64,000 nt of DNA from Avena insularis (Eukaryota; Streptophyta; Magnoliopsida; Poales; Poaceae). Under the pieces are notes generated by a model. The model was given only the letters and a program-made list of their open reading frames with translations. It had not been told where the DNA came from and ran no database searches. Position 1 is the stretch's first letter; each line of letters starts with the position of its first letter. Positions 47,888-58,315 of this stretch are shown here, piece after piece. The stretch covers positions 189,878,257 to 189,942,256 of the forward strand of contig CM042685.1 in NCBI GenBank assembly GCA_023614405.1. Direction: 5' to 3'. The position numbers and the translations under genes are program-made.

Positions 47888-49615
47888 GAGCAACTCTAGC
47901 AGCTACCGTAAAAGCCCCAAAACCATAAAATAACCGCCAGTTTAGCGTACCCTGCAAAAAATCCGCGCCGTGCAGCTACCGTATCCTGCACTGAACCCGA
48001 TTTTTTTTTGTGGGGCGCGGCAAATTCCTTCCGTGGAACGGTACTTCTACGGGCTACGGGGGGAAACCGAGCGCGACCTGAATCCTCGATTGGGTGTTGG
48101 CGTGCTGACGTTTCATTTTCCCCCTCTTCCTCGCACTGCTTCCGATAGCCTCCTACGTCGCCGCCACGCCCGATTCCGACCTCCGCCCACCACGCCCCGC
48201 CAGTTCCGACCGCCGCAGACCCATGCCGCGAGAGTGGTCGCTCGAATCGTGCTTCCGTGGGAGCTAGAAGCACCGGCGTAGGAAGGGAAGCCACCGCCGC
48301 CGTGGAGCTTCGATTCGGCCGCATCCGCGCGTTTGCCAACTTGATCCGCCGCCGCCGGTGCGGATTTGTCCTTGTCGTCGATTCCTTGCGGTAAGATTCG
48401 TCTTGCCCCCGTCGATTTGACCGCCGCGGTGTGATTTTGACCGATTTTTTGTAGATGTCGACCTCGCTGTCCATGGAGTTCTACCTCGACGAACTGCTCG
48501 AGGACGACGACACGGAGCAACTCGCCATCATGTGCGCGCTGCAAGAGATGCAGGACAAGCTCCGCGCCTTGAAGAGACGCCGCGGATCCATCTCCGGTCG
48601 CCTTTGCATCCCGCGGAATCGGACGCTCGGCCACGCCAGGCTCATGCAAGATTACTTCGCGCAGGTACCGACATATCCAGCGCATTTGTTCCGTAGGAGG
48701 TACCGCATGTGCCGTAGCTTGTTCGTCGAGATAGTAGAAGCATGCGAGAAGAACTGTCGGTACTTTACTCTACGGAGGAACGCGGCAGGGATTTGGGGAT
48801 TTAGTTCGTACCAAAAGATCTCGGCGGCCATGCGCGTCATTGCATACGGCATCCCCGCGGATTACACGGATGAGTACCTTCGTATTGGTGAAGATACTAC
48901 CATTGCTAGTGTTCGGATGTTTGCCAAGACGATGATCCGAGTTTTTGGGGAAAAATATCTTTGATCCCCAAACAAAGAAGATGTGCAAAGGTTGCTAGCA
49001 CACAATGAGAAGAGAGGTTGGCTGGGGATGCTAGGTAGTGTAGATTGTATGCATTGGAGGTGGAAGAATTGCCTGAAGGCATGGCACGGGCAATATTGTG
49101 GCAAGAGCCATGATCCCACCATTGTTCTAGAGGCGGTGGCATCAGAAGATTTGTGGATATGGCATTGCTACTTTGGCTTGCCGGGATCACTCAACGACAT
49201 CAATGTCTTGCATAGATCCCCTCTCTTCTCCAAATTAGCTAGTGGAGAAGCACCGGCTTGCAACTACAAAGTCAATGGCCATGACTACCACATGGGGTAC
49301 TATCTTGCCGATGGTATCGACCCGGCATGGTCTACATTTGTGAAGACCATCCAAAACATCGAGAACCGAGATGAAGCTCATTTTGCCAAAGTTCAAGAAG
49401 CATGCCAAAAGGACATTGAAATAACCTTCGGGGTTTTGCAAGCACGATTTGCCATTGTTCGTGGGCCGGCTCGTTTTTGGGACAAGAAAACCCTCCGCAA
49501 CATCATGACATGTTGTGTGATTCTCCACAACATGATCATCAAAGATTAGAAGGGGTTGACTTGGAGTTTTTCTTTGACAATGTAGGTGACGAGGTTTAAT
49601 CTCGTCAATGCCCAT
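47888..49615 (+). mobile_element. PIF/Harbinger transposon, left part; right part displaced by a Gypsy insertion
   Basis: A probable left terminus GAGCAACTCTAGCAGC at 47888 follows a TAA trinucleotide, the expected Harbinger target. The interior encodes a Harbinger transposase (48455 onward). The coding region is interrupted at 49616 by the LTR of the second Gypsy element, so the rest of the transposon should lie right of that element, outside the window. The terminus is inferred from form only, because its partner cannot be seen. Confidence 0.7.
48455..49602 (+). pseudogene. PIF/Harbinger transposase with one internal stop
   Basis: The frame runs 48455-48961, hits TGA at 48962-48964, and continues in the same frame to 49546. 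The N-terminal part (MSTSLSMEFYLDELLEDDD, YPAHLFRRRYRMCRSLF) and the DDE part match plant Harbinger transposases (DDE_Tnp_4 type). Catalytic residues: Asp in GSVDCMHWRWKNC, Asp in YYLADGIDP, Glu in QKDIEITFGVLQARFA. The fold ends with CCVILHNMIIKD. A second break, one base out of frame at 49547, separates the tail EGVDLEFFFDNVGDEV. It would cut and paste the element at TNA targets. The stop is consistent with a CGA to TGA change. Confidence 0.92.
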
Positions 49616-50085
49616 TGTTATGAGCTTGGGTTTTGGAGAAGATGGGGGTGCTGGAGATCGTGGAACGGTTAACATACAAGCAACCAGGGGACACGAGATT
49701 TACCCAGGTTCAGGCCCCCGGAGGGAAAACCCTACTCCAGCTTGTCTGCTCTTGATTACGGCCGAACCGAAAGTTACAAGGGGTGCGCAGATGCAATCTG
49801 GCATGGAGGTATGTATGCGGTAGTATGAGAGGTCCTCCTCGTCATGTCCACCTAGCCTTTATATAGAGGTAGGCAGGTCCCGGGCACAGATCGAGTCGGT
49901 TACAGGTTTAGGGTTTGCCCCTTTGAATATTCTATCTTTGTTCTAGTCTTGCTCTCCAAGGATCCGAAGATGTCCTGGGCTTGGGCCACCCGAAAATCTT
50001 CATGGGCTGCGTATATTCTCGTGGGCCTTCCTTGGGCTGGACCAGGTATGCTGATGTCGTGTACCCGTAGGGTATAACCATGTCA
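49616..50085 (-). repeat. 3' LTR of the second Gypsy element (about 470 bp)
   Basis: TGTTATGAGCTTGGG to AACCATGTCA on the plus strand. The internal side shows a purine tract (minus strand CACTCGGGGGCTAC) directly before the minus-strand LTR start TGACATGG. The right LTR is out of view, so the outer boundary rests on the TG...CA form. Confidence 0.75.
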
Positions 50086-51257
50086 GTAGCCCCCGAGTGT
50101 TCAGTCGAATCATAGATTCGGCTGAGGACTCTTCAATCTTTCGGGTGCAGCTATTTCTGTTCATCAGAGAATGATTTTAGTATGTAGGGATTGTCGATGT
50201 GTGTGCCTGACTCTTCTGACGGATCAGGGTCAGTTAACTGTCTTAGGACAAAACAACACAATCTTCTTTAGATTCCAGTCCCTCGACTCGAACGTGGAAC
50301 AGATGCTGGCGCAAATTTGAATCAGGCCATTGAGGACTTATAGGAGTGGAATCCCAGTTGTTTTCGAATGATGCACCCAACGCGTCCATCGGGATTTTCA
50401 TCATGCCTGTTAGCACGAAATTTCACTAGCAGAGCGCAGTCGTGTGTGTTTCCGGTCCATCAGATGATATCTGTAGGTCTTATCTTTGCATCGTAGACAC
50501 AACATCCGAAGTTTTATCACCGCGGAGGTGTTTCGGGTGGCCAAGGAGAATGCTTCTCAATTAGCGTTGGTTGGGGCAGAGTTGCCGAAAAGTTTTTGTA
50601 TTCTGATCCGAAGGATCGCAGTCGAAGAATTCATAGGGTGCGCGACCAGCACTCCCTATGGGAGTAGCCCCCGAGTGTCTGTTCGAGTCGTAGACTCTAG
50701 CAGAGACTTTAATTCAGCCATTATGGGATTCAGGTTTGTAGAACACAAATTTTTCGGATGCTTGCATCAATCCTCCCTATGGGAGTAGCCCCCGAGTCCG
50801 TAGTGGAGTCGAAGACTTGACGTAGGACTCGAAGAAAATAGGTCATGGCGTAGTACGCTATTCATGCTTCGGGTGCGCGGTCAGCGCTCCTGATAGGAGT
50901 AGCCCCCAAGTAGTTGCTCGAATCGTAGATTCGAGTGAGTAATTTTAGCTGTTAGCCGAAAGTTTTTTACTGTTGCCAGTATGGCTTTGATGATGTCAGT
51001 GCTGACGATCGGTGACCTCAAGCGTCTGTGGCGCCAGAGGTGACGCGACTGGACGAACATGGGTCCCACCTTCTGACTTGGAGTTGGCTGGTCATGCGTG
51101 GCATGTCGATAATTACAGCATCTCCTCGGTTTCCGCGCGTAGTGGACGGCGTGCAAGCGACGGTTCGCTGCCGTGCTGACACGTGGACGGTTGGATTTGA
51201 CGCTGGTGCTAGGGCTTCCCGATGGACGGTCCCTGTTCATCGTCTTCGTCCTTATAG
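50086..51257. repeat. Spacer with four copies of a purine-tract-like motif
   Basis: GTAGCCCCCGAG or a one-base variant occurs at 50086, 50663, 50784 and 50899. Each is followed by a related stretch such as TCGAATCATAGATTCG or TCGAGTCGTAGACTC. No gene is seen. On the plus strand this is the region upstream of the antisense gene, and TTATAG near 51251 could be its TATA. Confidence 0.7.
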
Positions 51258-51407
51258 TTGTGGGGAGAAATTGGGGTTTGTTTTAACCGCAGCCACTTGC
51301 TTTTTACTGCCTCCATTCTCTTGAGCGTTTGCCGCTGCGCGCTGGAAGTACTCCGATCGTTTCCTTCCTCTTTTGTGCGCTTGCACTGCCACCGTCGTCT
51401 CGCTGCA

Positions 51408-52413
51408 ATGGTGAAATCGAAGAAGGCCTCCACTAGTGCTGACGGCGGCGGCAAGAAAGGCACCGCCGCCACTTGTGTCACCGATGGTGGGTGGCGATGC
51501 ACGGAGACGCGTGAGGGCGACCTGCGCAAGCTTTGTGAGCGGGGATTAATACCGCAGGACAAGGAGGCCGTCAGGATCCCCGGCGACAAGGTATTTTCTC
51601 GTCCTCCTCCAGGGCTTTGGGTGATGTTCATCGCCTTTGTTATTCGCGACCTTTCTCTCCCAGTCCACGACTTCCTTCGTGGGCTGTTCTTTTATGGCAT
51701 TCAACTCCACCATCTTTCCTCCAATTCTCTTCTTCAAATCGCTTGCTTTGTCACTTTTTGCGAGTGCTGGCTCGGCATTGAGCCGCACTTTGGCCTCTTC
51801 CGGAAGCTCTATTCCGTGAAGAGGGAGTACGGCTCCGACGGAGTTTACCCGATTGGTGGCTATGTCATTTCTGTTCGATCTTCTGTTCTTTTCTTCTCTT
51901 TCTCTATGTCCGAGTCCATCCAGAACTGGTGGAGGAAGTTGTTTTATATCTGCGAATCCATAGTGGACAGGCAAAAACTTTGGCCTTGCCCCTTTCGACT
52001 CCTCCCAGAAAATCGTCCCGAAGAGGTCCTGGAAGAACCACATCTTGGAGGGTGAAGTGGAGGAGATATTCCGCACCTTCCTGGAAGAGGTCCTGGAAGA
52101 ATCCATAGTGGAAGAGGTCCTGGAAGAACCACATCGTCGGGTGGAGGACCTCCAGGTGACTCCGGAGAAGGAGGTGAACAGTGTGGACATTATCCGCACC
52201 TTCCTCAAATGTCGGCTGCAGCCACTCCAGGCTAGGGCGCACCCAATATTCCTTTATTCTGGTCGTCACGACCCTACAAGAGTTGCGGCTGAGGAGCTTT
52301 CCAAGGGGGACCTTGACAGAGTCCTTCGACCGCTGCTGAAGTACAAAACCGACGAGGACCTTCCGGGGAAGTCGCTGACTCCTCCGTTCCGTGCTTCTCA
52401 ACTTGTTTCGCAG
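51408..52413 (+). pseudogene. Antisense accessory gene of the second Gypsy element: Transposase_28 exon
   Basis: ATG at 51408 (MVKSKKASTSADGGGKKGT). The domain known as putative gypsy-type transposon (PF04195) is well kept: DLRKLCERGLIP, then FVIRDLSLPVHDFLRGLFFY, GIQLHHLSSNSLLQIACFVT and FCECWLGIEPHFGLFRKL. A frame change near 52000-52045 separates it from the second half (EEIFRTFLEEVLEE ... NSVDIIRTFLKCRLQPLQ, HPIFLYSGRHDPTRVAAEEL), which ends at a canonical donor CAG/GTGTAG at 52413. The molecular role of the domain is not established; it occurs in grass Gypsy elements. Confidence 0.82.
52021..52135. repeat. Short triplicated motif in the antisense gene
   Basis: GAGGTCCTGGAAGAA occurs three times at about 52022, 52088 and 52118, and TTCCTGGAAGAGG lies between. 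The repeat encodes EEVLEE repeats in one frame. It lies beside the frame change, so slippage may have caused the break. Confidence 0.75.
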
Positions 52414-52501
52414 GTGTAGATCTGGGACGTGCGCGTAGCGCTATTTTCGAGTGTGTTTTGTTTGCAGTTATACGTTCTAAAACTTTGTCTTTGTTGTGCA
52501 G

Positions 52502-54308
52502 GAGTTCAAGGTGCCTGGCATGGTGCCTCCACTTCTCGAACGCTTTCCGGATGCGCCGGACAATGAAGTCGTGGTTCCATGTATGAGCTTCCCTCGGTGC
52601 AGTCACCCACCGAGGAAGCCCCCGAGGCGACCGAGGAGCAGACCCGACAACGGGCACGGAGCTTGAGAGAATTTTCGGATGCTTCGACTCCGCCAACTCC
52701 TAGGGACCCACCGTGCCTTGTCTGCCACGATGATGGTGGCTCTTCCTCTCCCATCGCAGCCGTTCCTATGCAGGCTGTAGCGCCGCAGCCGCCGACGAAG
52801 AGGAAGAAGGAAGAGAAGAAAGGCTAGAGGCCCCTACTTGTTTTTAACTTGAGCGATATGGACTCGTAAGTAACTTCGGGTGCCCTGTGCTATATTTATT
52901 TGTCTTGTTGTTTTCTTGCCTTTGACTATTGCTTTCCTTCGCAGCCACTCCTCCAAGGGCTCGTTTAGCGATGCCACTCGAGAAATGGTAGGGAAGTCAA
53001 AGATAACGCCTCCTCCCTCTCAGACCGTGGCCACCTCTGGGGGCGCTGCGCCGAACCCTTCTCCGCAGGAGGTTCGGGTGGTCGTCTCCCAGAAGACTAC
53101 AACCGGACCTTCGGAGTCTCCATCTGAGCATGTAAGTATGTCTGTTCTTGCCGTGGGGGGGGAGGGGGGGGGAGCCCCCGAGCGTTTTTCGTATGATCCG
53201 CCAATCTTTGCCTTTGTTTTGTGCGTGTCTCGGGGGAGCCCCCGAGCGTTTTTCGTGTGCTTGATTTCTTTTTGCTCGTTTCTTGGGCGCAGCCCCCGAG
53301 CCTTTTTCCTAACGAGTTGCTTCTTCTTGCAGCCTTTTGTGCAAGGTGCCAACCAGCTGGTGAATCAGCATCTGGCCTTGGAGGCCAGCCTGCAGCGGCT
53401 TCAAGGTACATCCTTGGCTAGATCTTATACTTCCTCGTCTGCTTGCTGGCTTGTGAAGCTCACTCGTGTTTTTGTTGCTTTTGCAGACGAAAATAACACT
53501 ACCCTCCGCGAGCTTGATGCTCTCAAAAAGATCCTCGGGTGAGCGGAGAAAAAGGCTGAGGACGCCGTTGGTGCGAGGGAGCGTCTCGAGCGGGAGCTAG
53601 CTGACGCAGCTGCGGTCAAGGAGCGCCTGCAGAAAGAAACTGCGAACCGCGAGCTGCAGCTCGCTACCGCCGCGGCTTTGCGCGATAAGGAGGTTGCCGA
53701 GAAGCTCATGGCTGCTGCCAAGGCTATTTCGGGTGAGTAGTTTCTCCTTTATGCTTTGTTTCAGCTGTCTTGTATTTGTGCTTTTCTTCGACTCTTACTT
53801 TGCTTTTTCCATCTCTCTAGATGCTGCGGGCATTGAGTTCAACCGCAGTGCTTTGGAGAACGGTAGTGCTTTGGATGATGCTACTACGGCGGTCGAAGAC
53901 CGCTGCAGCACTGTGGTTGGCTCTCTTGCCAAAGCCAAGAAAGTCCTCGGGTGCTTATACAAGGAGCTCGTTCCCAAGGGCGTTGCCCTTGAGGATGTCG
54001 ACTTGTTGGTGGATGCGTTGACAGTGGACACGCCTGTGGCCTATAAGAGTAAGAAGAAGGGCATTGGCGCATCCATGGGGCTGGCAATGGCCATGGCGTC
54101 CAGAGCGGAGCTGGATCTTCATCAGGTCACTTCCTAGATGCCGACGGCCCCTGACGGTTCCGAGATAGCTTTTGCTCTCTACGTTGCCCGTTGTAAACGC
54201 TATGGGCCGAAACTGATTGACCTGCTGGCGGAGTACGCGGTAAGGCAGCAGGAAGAGGTCAAGAGCAGGCAATCTGGTTCTGAGGCCATTCAGGACGCAG
54301 CTTCTTAG
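52502..54308 (+). pseudogene. Antisense accessory gene, later exons (linker, coiled coil, C-terminal domain)
   Basis: A set of GT-AG exons fits: 52502-52865, 52945-53131, 53333-53405, 53487-53732, then from 53821. They encode a Pro/Ser/Lys-rich linker (KRKKEEKKG then a TAG), a join DMDS/HSSKGSFSDATREMV, a coiled coil (LEASLQRLQ, DENNTTLRELDALKKILG, a TGA, RERLERELADAAAVKERL) and a helical domain (AGIEFNRSALENGSALDDAT, LGCLYKELVPKGVALEDVDL). Stops at 54135-54137 and 54306-54308 end it. Internal stops show decay. The exon pattern is read by eye from splice consensus and phase, so individual borders may shift. Confidence 0.65.
53168..53311. repeat. Intronic repeat of AGCCCCCGAGCGTTTTTCG
   Basis: Three copies of AGCCCCCGAGC(G/C)TTTTTC lie at about 53171, 53237 and 53292 in the intron between donor 53132 and acceptor 53332. 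The motif resembles the CCCCGAGTG repeats in the introns of the first element's antisense gene. Confidence 0.75.
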
Positions 54309-54448
54309 GCCTTGTAGTTGTAGGGTAGTTGTCATCTACTTTTGTTGTAATGTCTTGATGAACACTCCGTGTGCCACGTAGTGGCTTTTGTTGTATATAA
54401 TGGTTGTTGCCTAGTCTTGTGTTTTTATATATTTTTTGTTTTCCTTAG

Positions 54449-54508
54449 GGACCTTCGGGTGATGACCCTGTCAAAACGTCGCCTGCTTCGCAGCCGCTGT
54501 TTGATGAG
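54449..54508 (+). pseudogene. Exon piece of a second antisense coding unit, left of the insertion
   Basis: After an acceptor TTAG at 54448 the frame GPSGDDPVKTSPASQPLFDE is open to GATGAG at 54503-54508. The same frame continues at 57230 (ASQLVFLRDRVRS) once the insertion and one GATGAG copy are removed. Confidence 0.6.
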
Positions 54509-54943
54509 TTTTTTTACGTGTTAAAATAATAATCCGTGGAAATATTTCAGAGCAGTGCAAATTCTGAACATTTGCACGTGTACTTAAGAAGGGCCACAAG
54601 CTGAACATCATAACCATGCATGTCCAGGGATTCGTACGTGATCATATGGAGATCAGCTTACACGCATGTACGTGCCTAGCTGCTGCATAAACATCGTGTC
54701 CACAACTCGGTTGACATACGTACATACAAGGTACCGGTTCACGGCACGATGCCGATCGGTCAAGAGTCGAGGCGGCGGCGCGCGCAACGGATCAGAGGAT
54801 TAGCACCAGCAGCCAGCTGATAAGTATTACGCCAAAAAAAATGACTAGCGTGCTTATCTCTTGAGCCACAAGATCGGAACTGCCGACGGTGCGAACGCGT
54901 CGCTCCGTTACGGAAACCTGCTCTCCTGCCCACGCCCGTTTTC

Positions 54944-54950
54944 TATAAAA
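54944..54950 (+). promoter_or_regulatory. TATA box inside the 2.7-kb insertion
   Basis: TATAAAA in the context CGTTTTCTATAAAAGGCACA, followed by a CA-rich leader and the repeat-rich region. A good plant TATA match, but the transcript is not proven. Confidence 0.55.
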
Positions 54951-55374
54951 GGCACACACCCAGACGCAAGCCAAGGAGGCCCAGACTCGCGACGCCAACA
55001 CCCAGACTCACACGCCAGCTCCCAGACGAGAGTTCTCTCGCCGGCCGGAGGCAGAGCTCTTGCACCTCGCCCTCAGAAAATCCCATACACGCACACGGCT
55101 AGCCAAATTCCAATCTCTAATCTCCAATCCTCATACACACACGCTCTACAAAATCTACAAACATCCATCGATCAGCACCCATACACACACGTATACCCGA
55201 TCAGAAGCAAGAAGGAAGGCGGCATGGAGCTTTCTAATGGTGAGAATCATGGTTAAATCTCTTTTTTTCTCTTTTCTCTCTACAGCATATACACACACAT
55301 GCACACGCTGCCGCGCCGAGGCGGATACGTCCAACCCATGGACAAGACGGCGTCACCCCACTCCGGCGAGCCAC

Positions 55375-56460
55375 ACCGACGGGCGACGGTGGGGCAGCCG
55401 GCGTGCAAGCCGGCGCCGTTTCCACTACCACGAGCCTCGAGGGCGCGCGGCTGCCGGTGCCGCCAGCAAGACGACGGACCCGAGAGCGTACGGCTGCCGG
55501 CGTGTAGCCCAGCGCCATCTCCAACGCCACCAAGTCAATGACCCGGGGGCGCGCGGCTGCCGGCGTGCAACACGGCGCCATCTCCATCTCCGGCGCCACG
55601 TTCATCTCCAACGCCACCAAGACGACGGCCCGAGAGCGTACGGCTGCCGGCGTGTAGCCCGGCGTCATCTCCAACGCCACCAAGTCGACGACTCGGGGGC
55701 GCGCGGCTGCCGGCGTGCAGCACGTCGCCATCTCCACCTCCGCCGCCACCAATAGGACGGTCTCGGGGGCGCGCGGCTGCCGGCGTGCAGCCCGGCGCCA
55801 TCTCCCTCTCCGTCGCCACCAAGACGACGGCCCCGAGGACGTGAGGCTGCCGTTGTGCAGCCCGGCGCCATCGCCATCTCCACTCTGGTGTGGCGCGCCA
55901 AAGACGGCGGCCATGCGACTGTAGGCGTGCCGTAGCGGCGACATATCCTCCCCATCGAGCCATGCTCTACGGCGGCGCCGAAGATGATGGAGGCGTGGAG
56001 CCCGGTACCTCCTCACGCCGGAGAAGCGTGCCGAAGACGACGGCGATAAGGCGGCCGGCGTGCATTCGGTGCCACGTACATCTCGACGAACCATGCTGCC
56101 CAAGATGGCGGCGGGGCTGCCGGCGTGCAGCCCAACCTTTCTTCACCTCCTACCAACGTTGACAAGACGACGGCTCCGAGGGCATGCGGCTACCGGCGTA
56201 CAGCCCGACGCTATCTCCAGCGCCACAGACGACGACCCGAGGGCGCACGGCAGCCTGGCGCCATCTCTTCTCCCATCGAGCCCGGTGCCTTCTTCACTCC
56301 GGCGAGGCGTGCCGAAGACGAGTGATGACGGGCTGCTAGTATGCAAGCCTGGCGCCATCTCTTCTCCCATCGAGCCCGGTGCCTTCTTCACTCCAGCGAG
56401 GCGTGCCGAAGACGAGTGATGACGGGCTGCTAGTATGCAAGTCGGCGCCATTCCCATCTC
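55375..56460. repeat. GC-rich minisatellite, units of roughly 60-75 bp
   Basis: At least ten imperfect units share CGGCTGCCGGCGTG(C/T)AGCC, GGCGCCATCTCC and CGCCACCAAGACGACGG. From 56230 two 67-bp-class units (CCATCTCTTCTCCCATCGAG ... GTGATGACGGGCTGCTAGTA) repeat almost exactly. The array keeps long frames open on both strands, such as 55060-55755 (+) and 55234-56103 (-). These reflect base composition and give no evidence of a protein. Confidence 0.85.
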
Positions 56461-57229
56461 CACGAGCCCGTGAGACGACGCTCTTGTCTAGGACGACAGC
56501 CGTGAACTCGGCGTCGGACCGAGACGAGGTGTCGACCACGTTGGCCGCACCAACTTGTAGGCGCGTGTCGGTTTTGCACCGACGCCGATCTCCACCAACA
56601 CTTACTCCTGCGAGGCATACCCCTTGCGCACCCCGACGAGGCTGCTGGTCGTCGAGAAGTCCCAGCTGAGCGGACCCATGCTACTCCAACTCCAACTACA
56701 TCGACGCCGTCAAGACCGACGAGGCACGACGGCGAGGGCGGGCATGGCCGGAGCGAAGGCCATGCTACTCGCGGCGCGTGTACCGACAAGGACACGGGCT
56801 CTGCCGCCGCCCACACACACACCACCACCACATCATGCATGGAGAACGCGAAGCGAAGACGACGAAGACGACCACACGGCTTAATCGGAGGTGTCTCGCG
56901 GCGTAACCCGCGGGAGTAATTAACCGGGTGCCTTCCGAGGCCCCGGGAACCATGAGATCGCAATCGCCCTAGTCAGGTTGGCCGCGCAAGCAGGCCACGG
57001 AGCGCACTGTATTAGGGATTTGTACTTTGTTTCTCCATGAGAGATTAATGAAATGCATCTTCCCTACCTTTTTCTTGTGTACTACGGTACACTGGCACAC
57101 CCCACTTATTTTCTTTACCCCGACACATGAGAAAAACACGCTACCATTCTTCTCCCCTTGAGTAGCCTACGTTCTACTTTTTTAGAACGTTTTTCTCGTG
57201 TCAAACATCCGTGACCATCCTTGGATGAG

Positions 57230-57969
57230 GCTTCGCAGCTTGTTTTTCTTCGCGACCGCGTCCGAAGTCTTGAGAAGGAGTTGCTTGGCATTCGAGGGCA
57301 TGCGGATCTTTGGAAGTCGAAGGCAGAACGAGGTGCCGCTAGAGAGGAGTATCTGATGGGGGAGCTACGGCAGTTGGCCGAGCAGCTGTAGTGTAATTTT
57401 CTTTGAGTTGTTGCTCATTTTCGGATGCGCCTGTTGGCGGACCATCTTACTTTGTGGTTGTTGTAGGTGCCAACCTTGTTCAGAAGGAGGAGAAGGAGCG
57501 TGTTGCCGTTCGAATCAATTGCCTGACCCAGCAAGATATGGAGGCTGGCGGCTTTTTCTGGATGGACCGCGACCGTGCCACGGTCCTTGCGTCTGTGCAG
57601 GATCGTGCCCACCAAGTGTCACGGGTGCTTCGGCAGGTGAAGACATCCTTGGCGTCAATTCTGCACGTCATGTTTCCTCTTGATGAAGCGCCATCGGCTC
57701 TCTGGGACTTGCTGGCGAAGTTTCGTGATGTGCGTCATGTCAGGGAGCTGGTGCAGCACCAGTTGGTTGCTGGGGTGAAGGCCGCTTTTTCCCTTGTGCG
57801 AATGCATAGCCCTGATGTAAACCTTGCGATTGTGGCGGCTGGACCACCCCCTCGACCAGATGGTGGCCTATGGGACATGCGCACGCACTATGCGGCTATG
57901 AGGCAGTATGCCGAGGAAGTTGCAGATCTCTTTGAGCACCGTGCACAGGTCATCCTTCAGAATAGGTAG
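57230..57969 (+). pseudogene. Antisense accessory gene of the second Gypsy element, C-terminal unit
   Basis: First piece 57230-57390: coiled coil (LVFLRDRVRSLEKELLGIRG, then AEQL). An intron ends at the acceptor TTGTAG (AG at 57465-57466). The last exon 57467-57969 is open and ends at TAG: ANLVQKEEKERVAVRIN, RATVLASVQDRAHQVSRVLR, HVMFPLDEAPSALWDLLAKF, VAGVKAAFSLVRMHSPDVNL. Its likely counterpart in the first element is 32136-32545. This end looks intact, but its N-terminal exons are cut off by the insertion. Function unknown. Confidence 0.65.
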
Positions 57970-58315
57970 TTCCTGTAAAAAAGATAGATGTAAAACTTGT
58001 ATATTTTTTGACTGGGCATATTATGCCCTTTGTTGTAAAAGGTTGATTGTATTAGCACGTGGTGCTTGTTTGTATGCATGCCCTTTTCGTTAGCCTGACG
58101 TGATTAGCTACTCATGTGTACATGTGTTATCCTCAGTCGACGTAGTCGTGAGGTGAGGAGGGAGCCCCCGAGTGTGTTGTGGCATGAAGAAATGTGGGTA
58201 AAAGATAAATTTTGGGGCGAGACACTTAGCTATATTCATATCGTAATGAGGAGGTACATTGTTCGGCTGAGTAGCCTTGTTTCGAATAGCCTTATTGAAA
58301 GTAAAGGGAGGATAG

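Larger units (their letters stand above)
54509..57223 (+). mobile_element. 2.7-kb insertion of unknown class with promoter, minisatellite and 3'-end features
   Basis: It interrupts an exon of the antisense gene and is flanked by GATGAG (54503-54508, 57224-57229). The ends are not TG...CA and I see no inverted repeats. Instead the two ends share a direct motif (TTTTT...CGTGT, AAA, ATCCGTG at about 54512-54539 and 57190-57213). A perfect hairpin CGTTCTA/TAGAACG lies near the right end (about 57169-57189). TATAAAA at 54944-54950 and an AATGAAATG stretch near 57047 bracket a probable transcription unit. No transposition protein is encoded. Confidence 0.6.

Noticed and set aside
49616..50085. Target duplication of the second Gypsy element
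   Set aside because: The right end is outside the window, so no duplication can be claimed.
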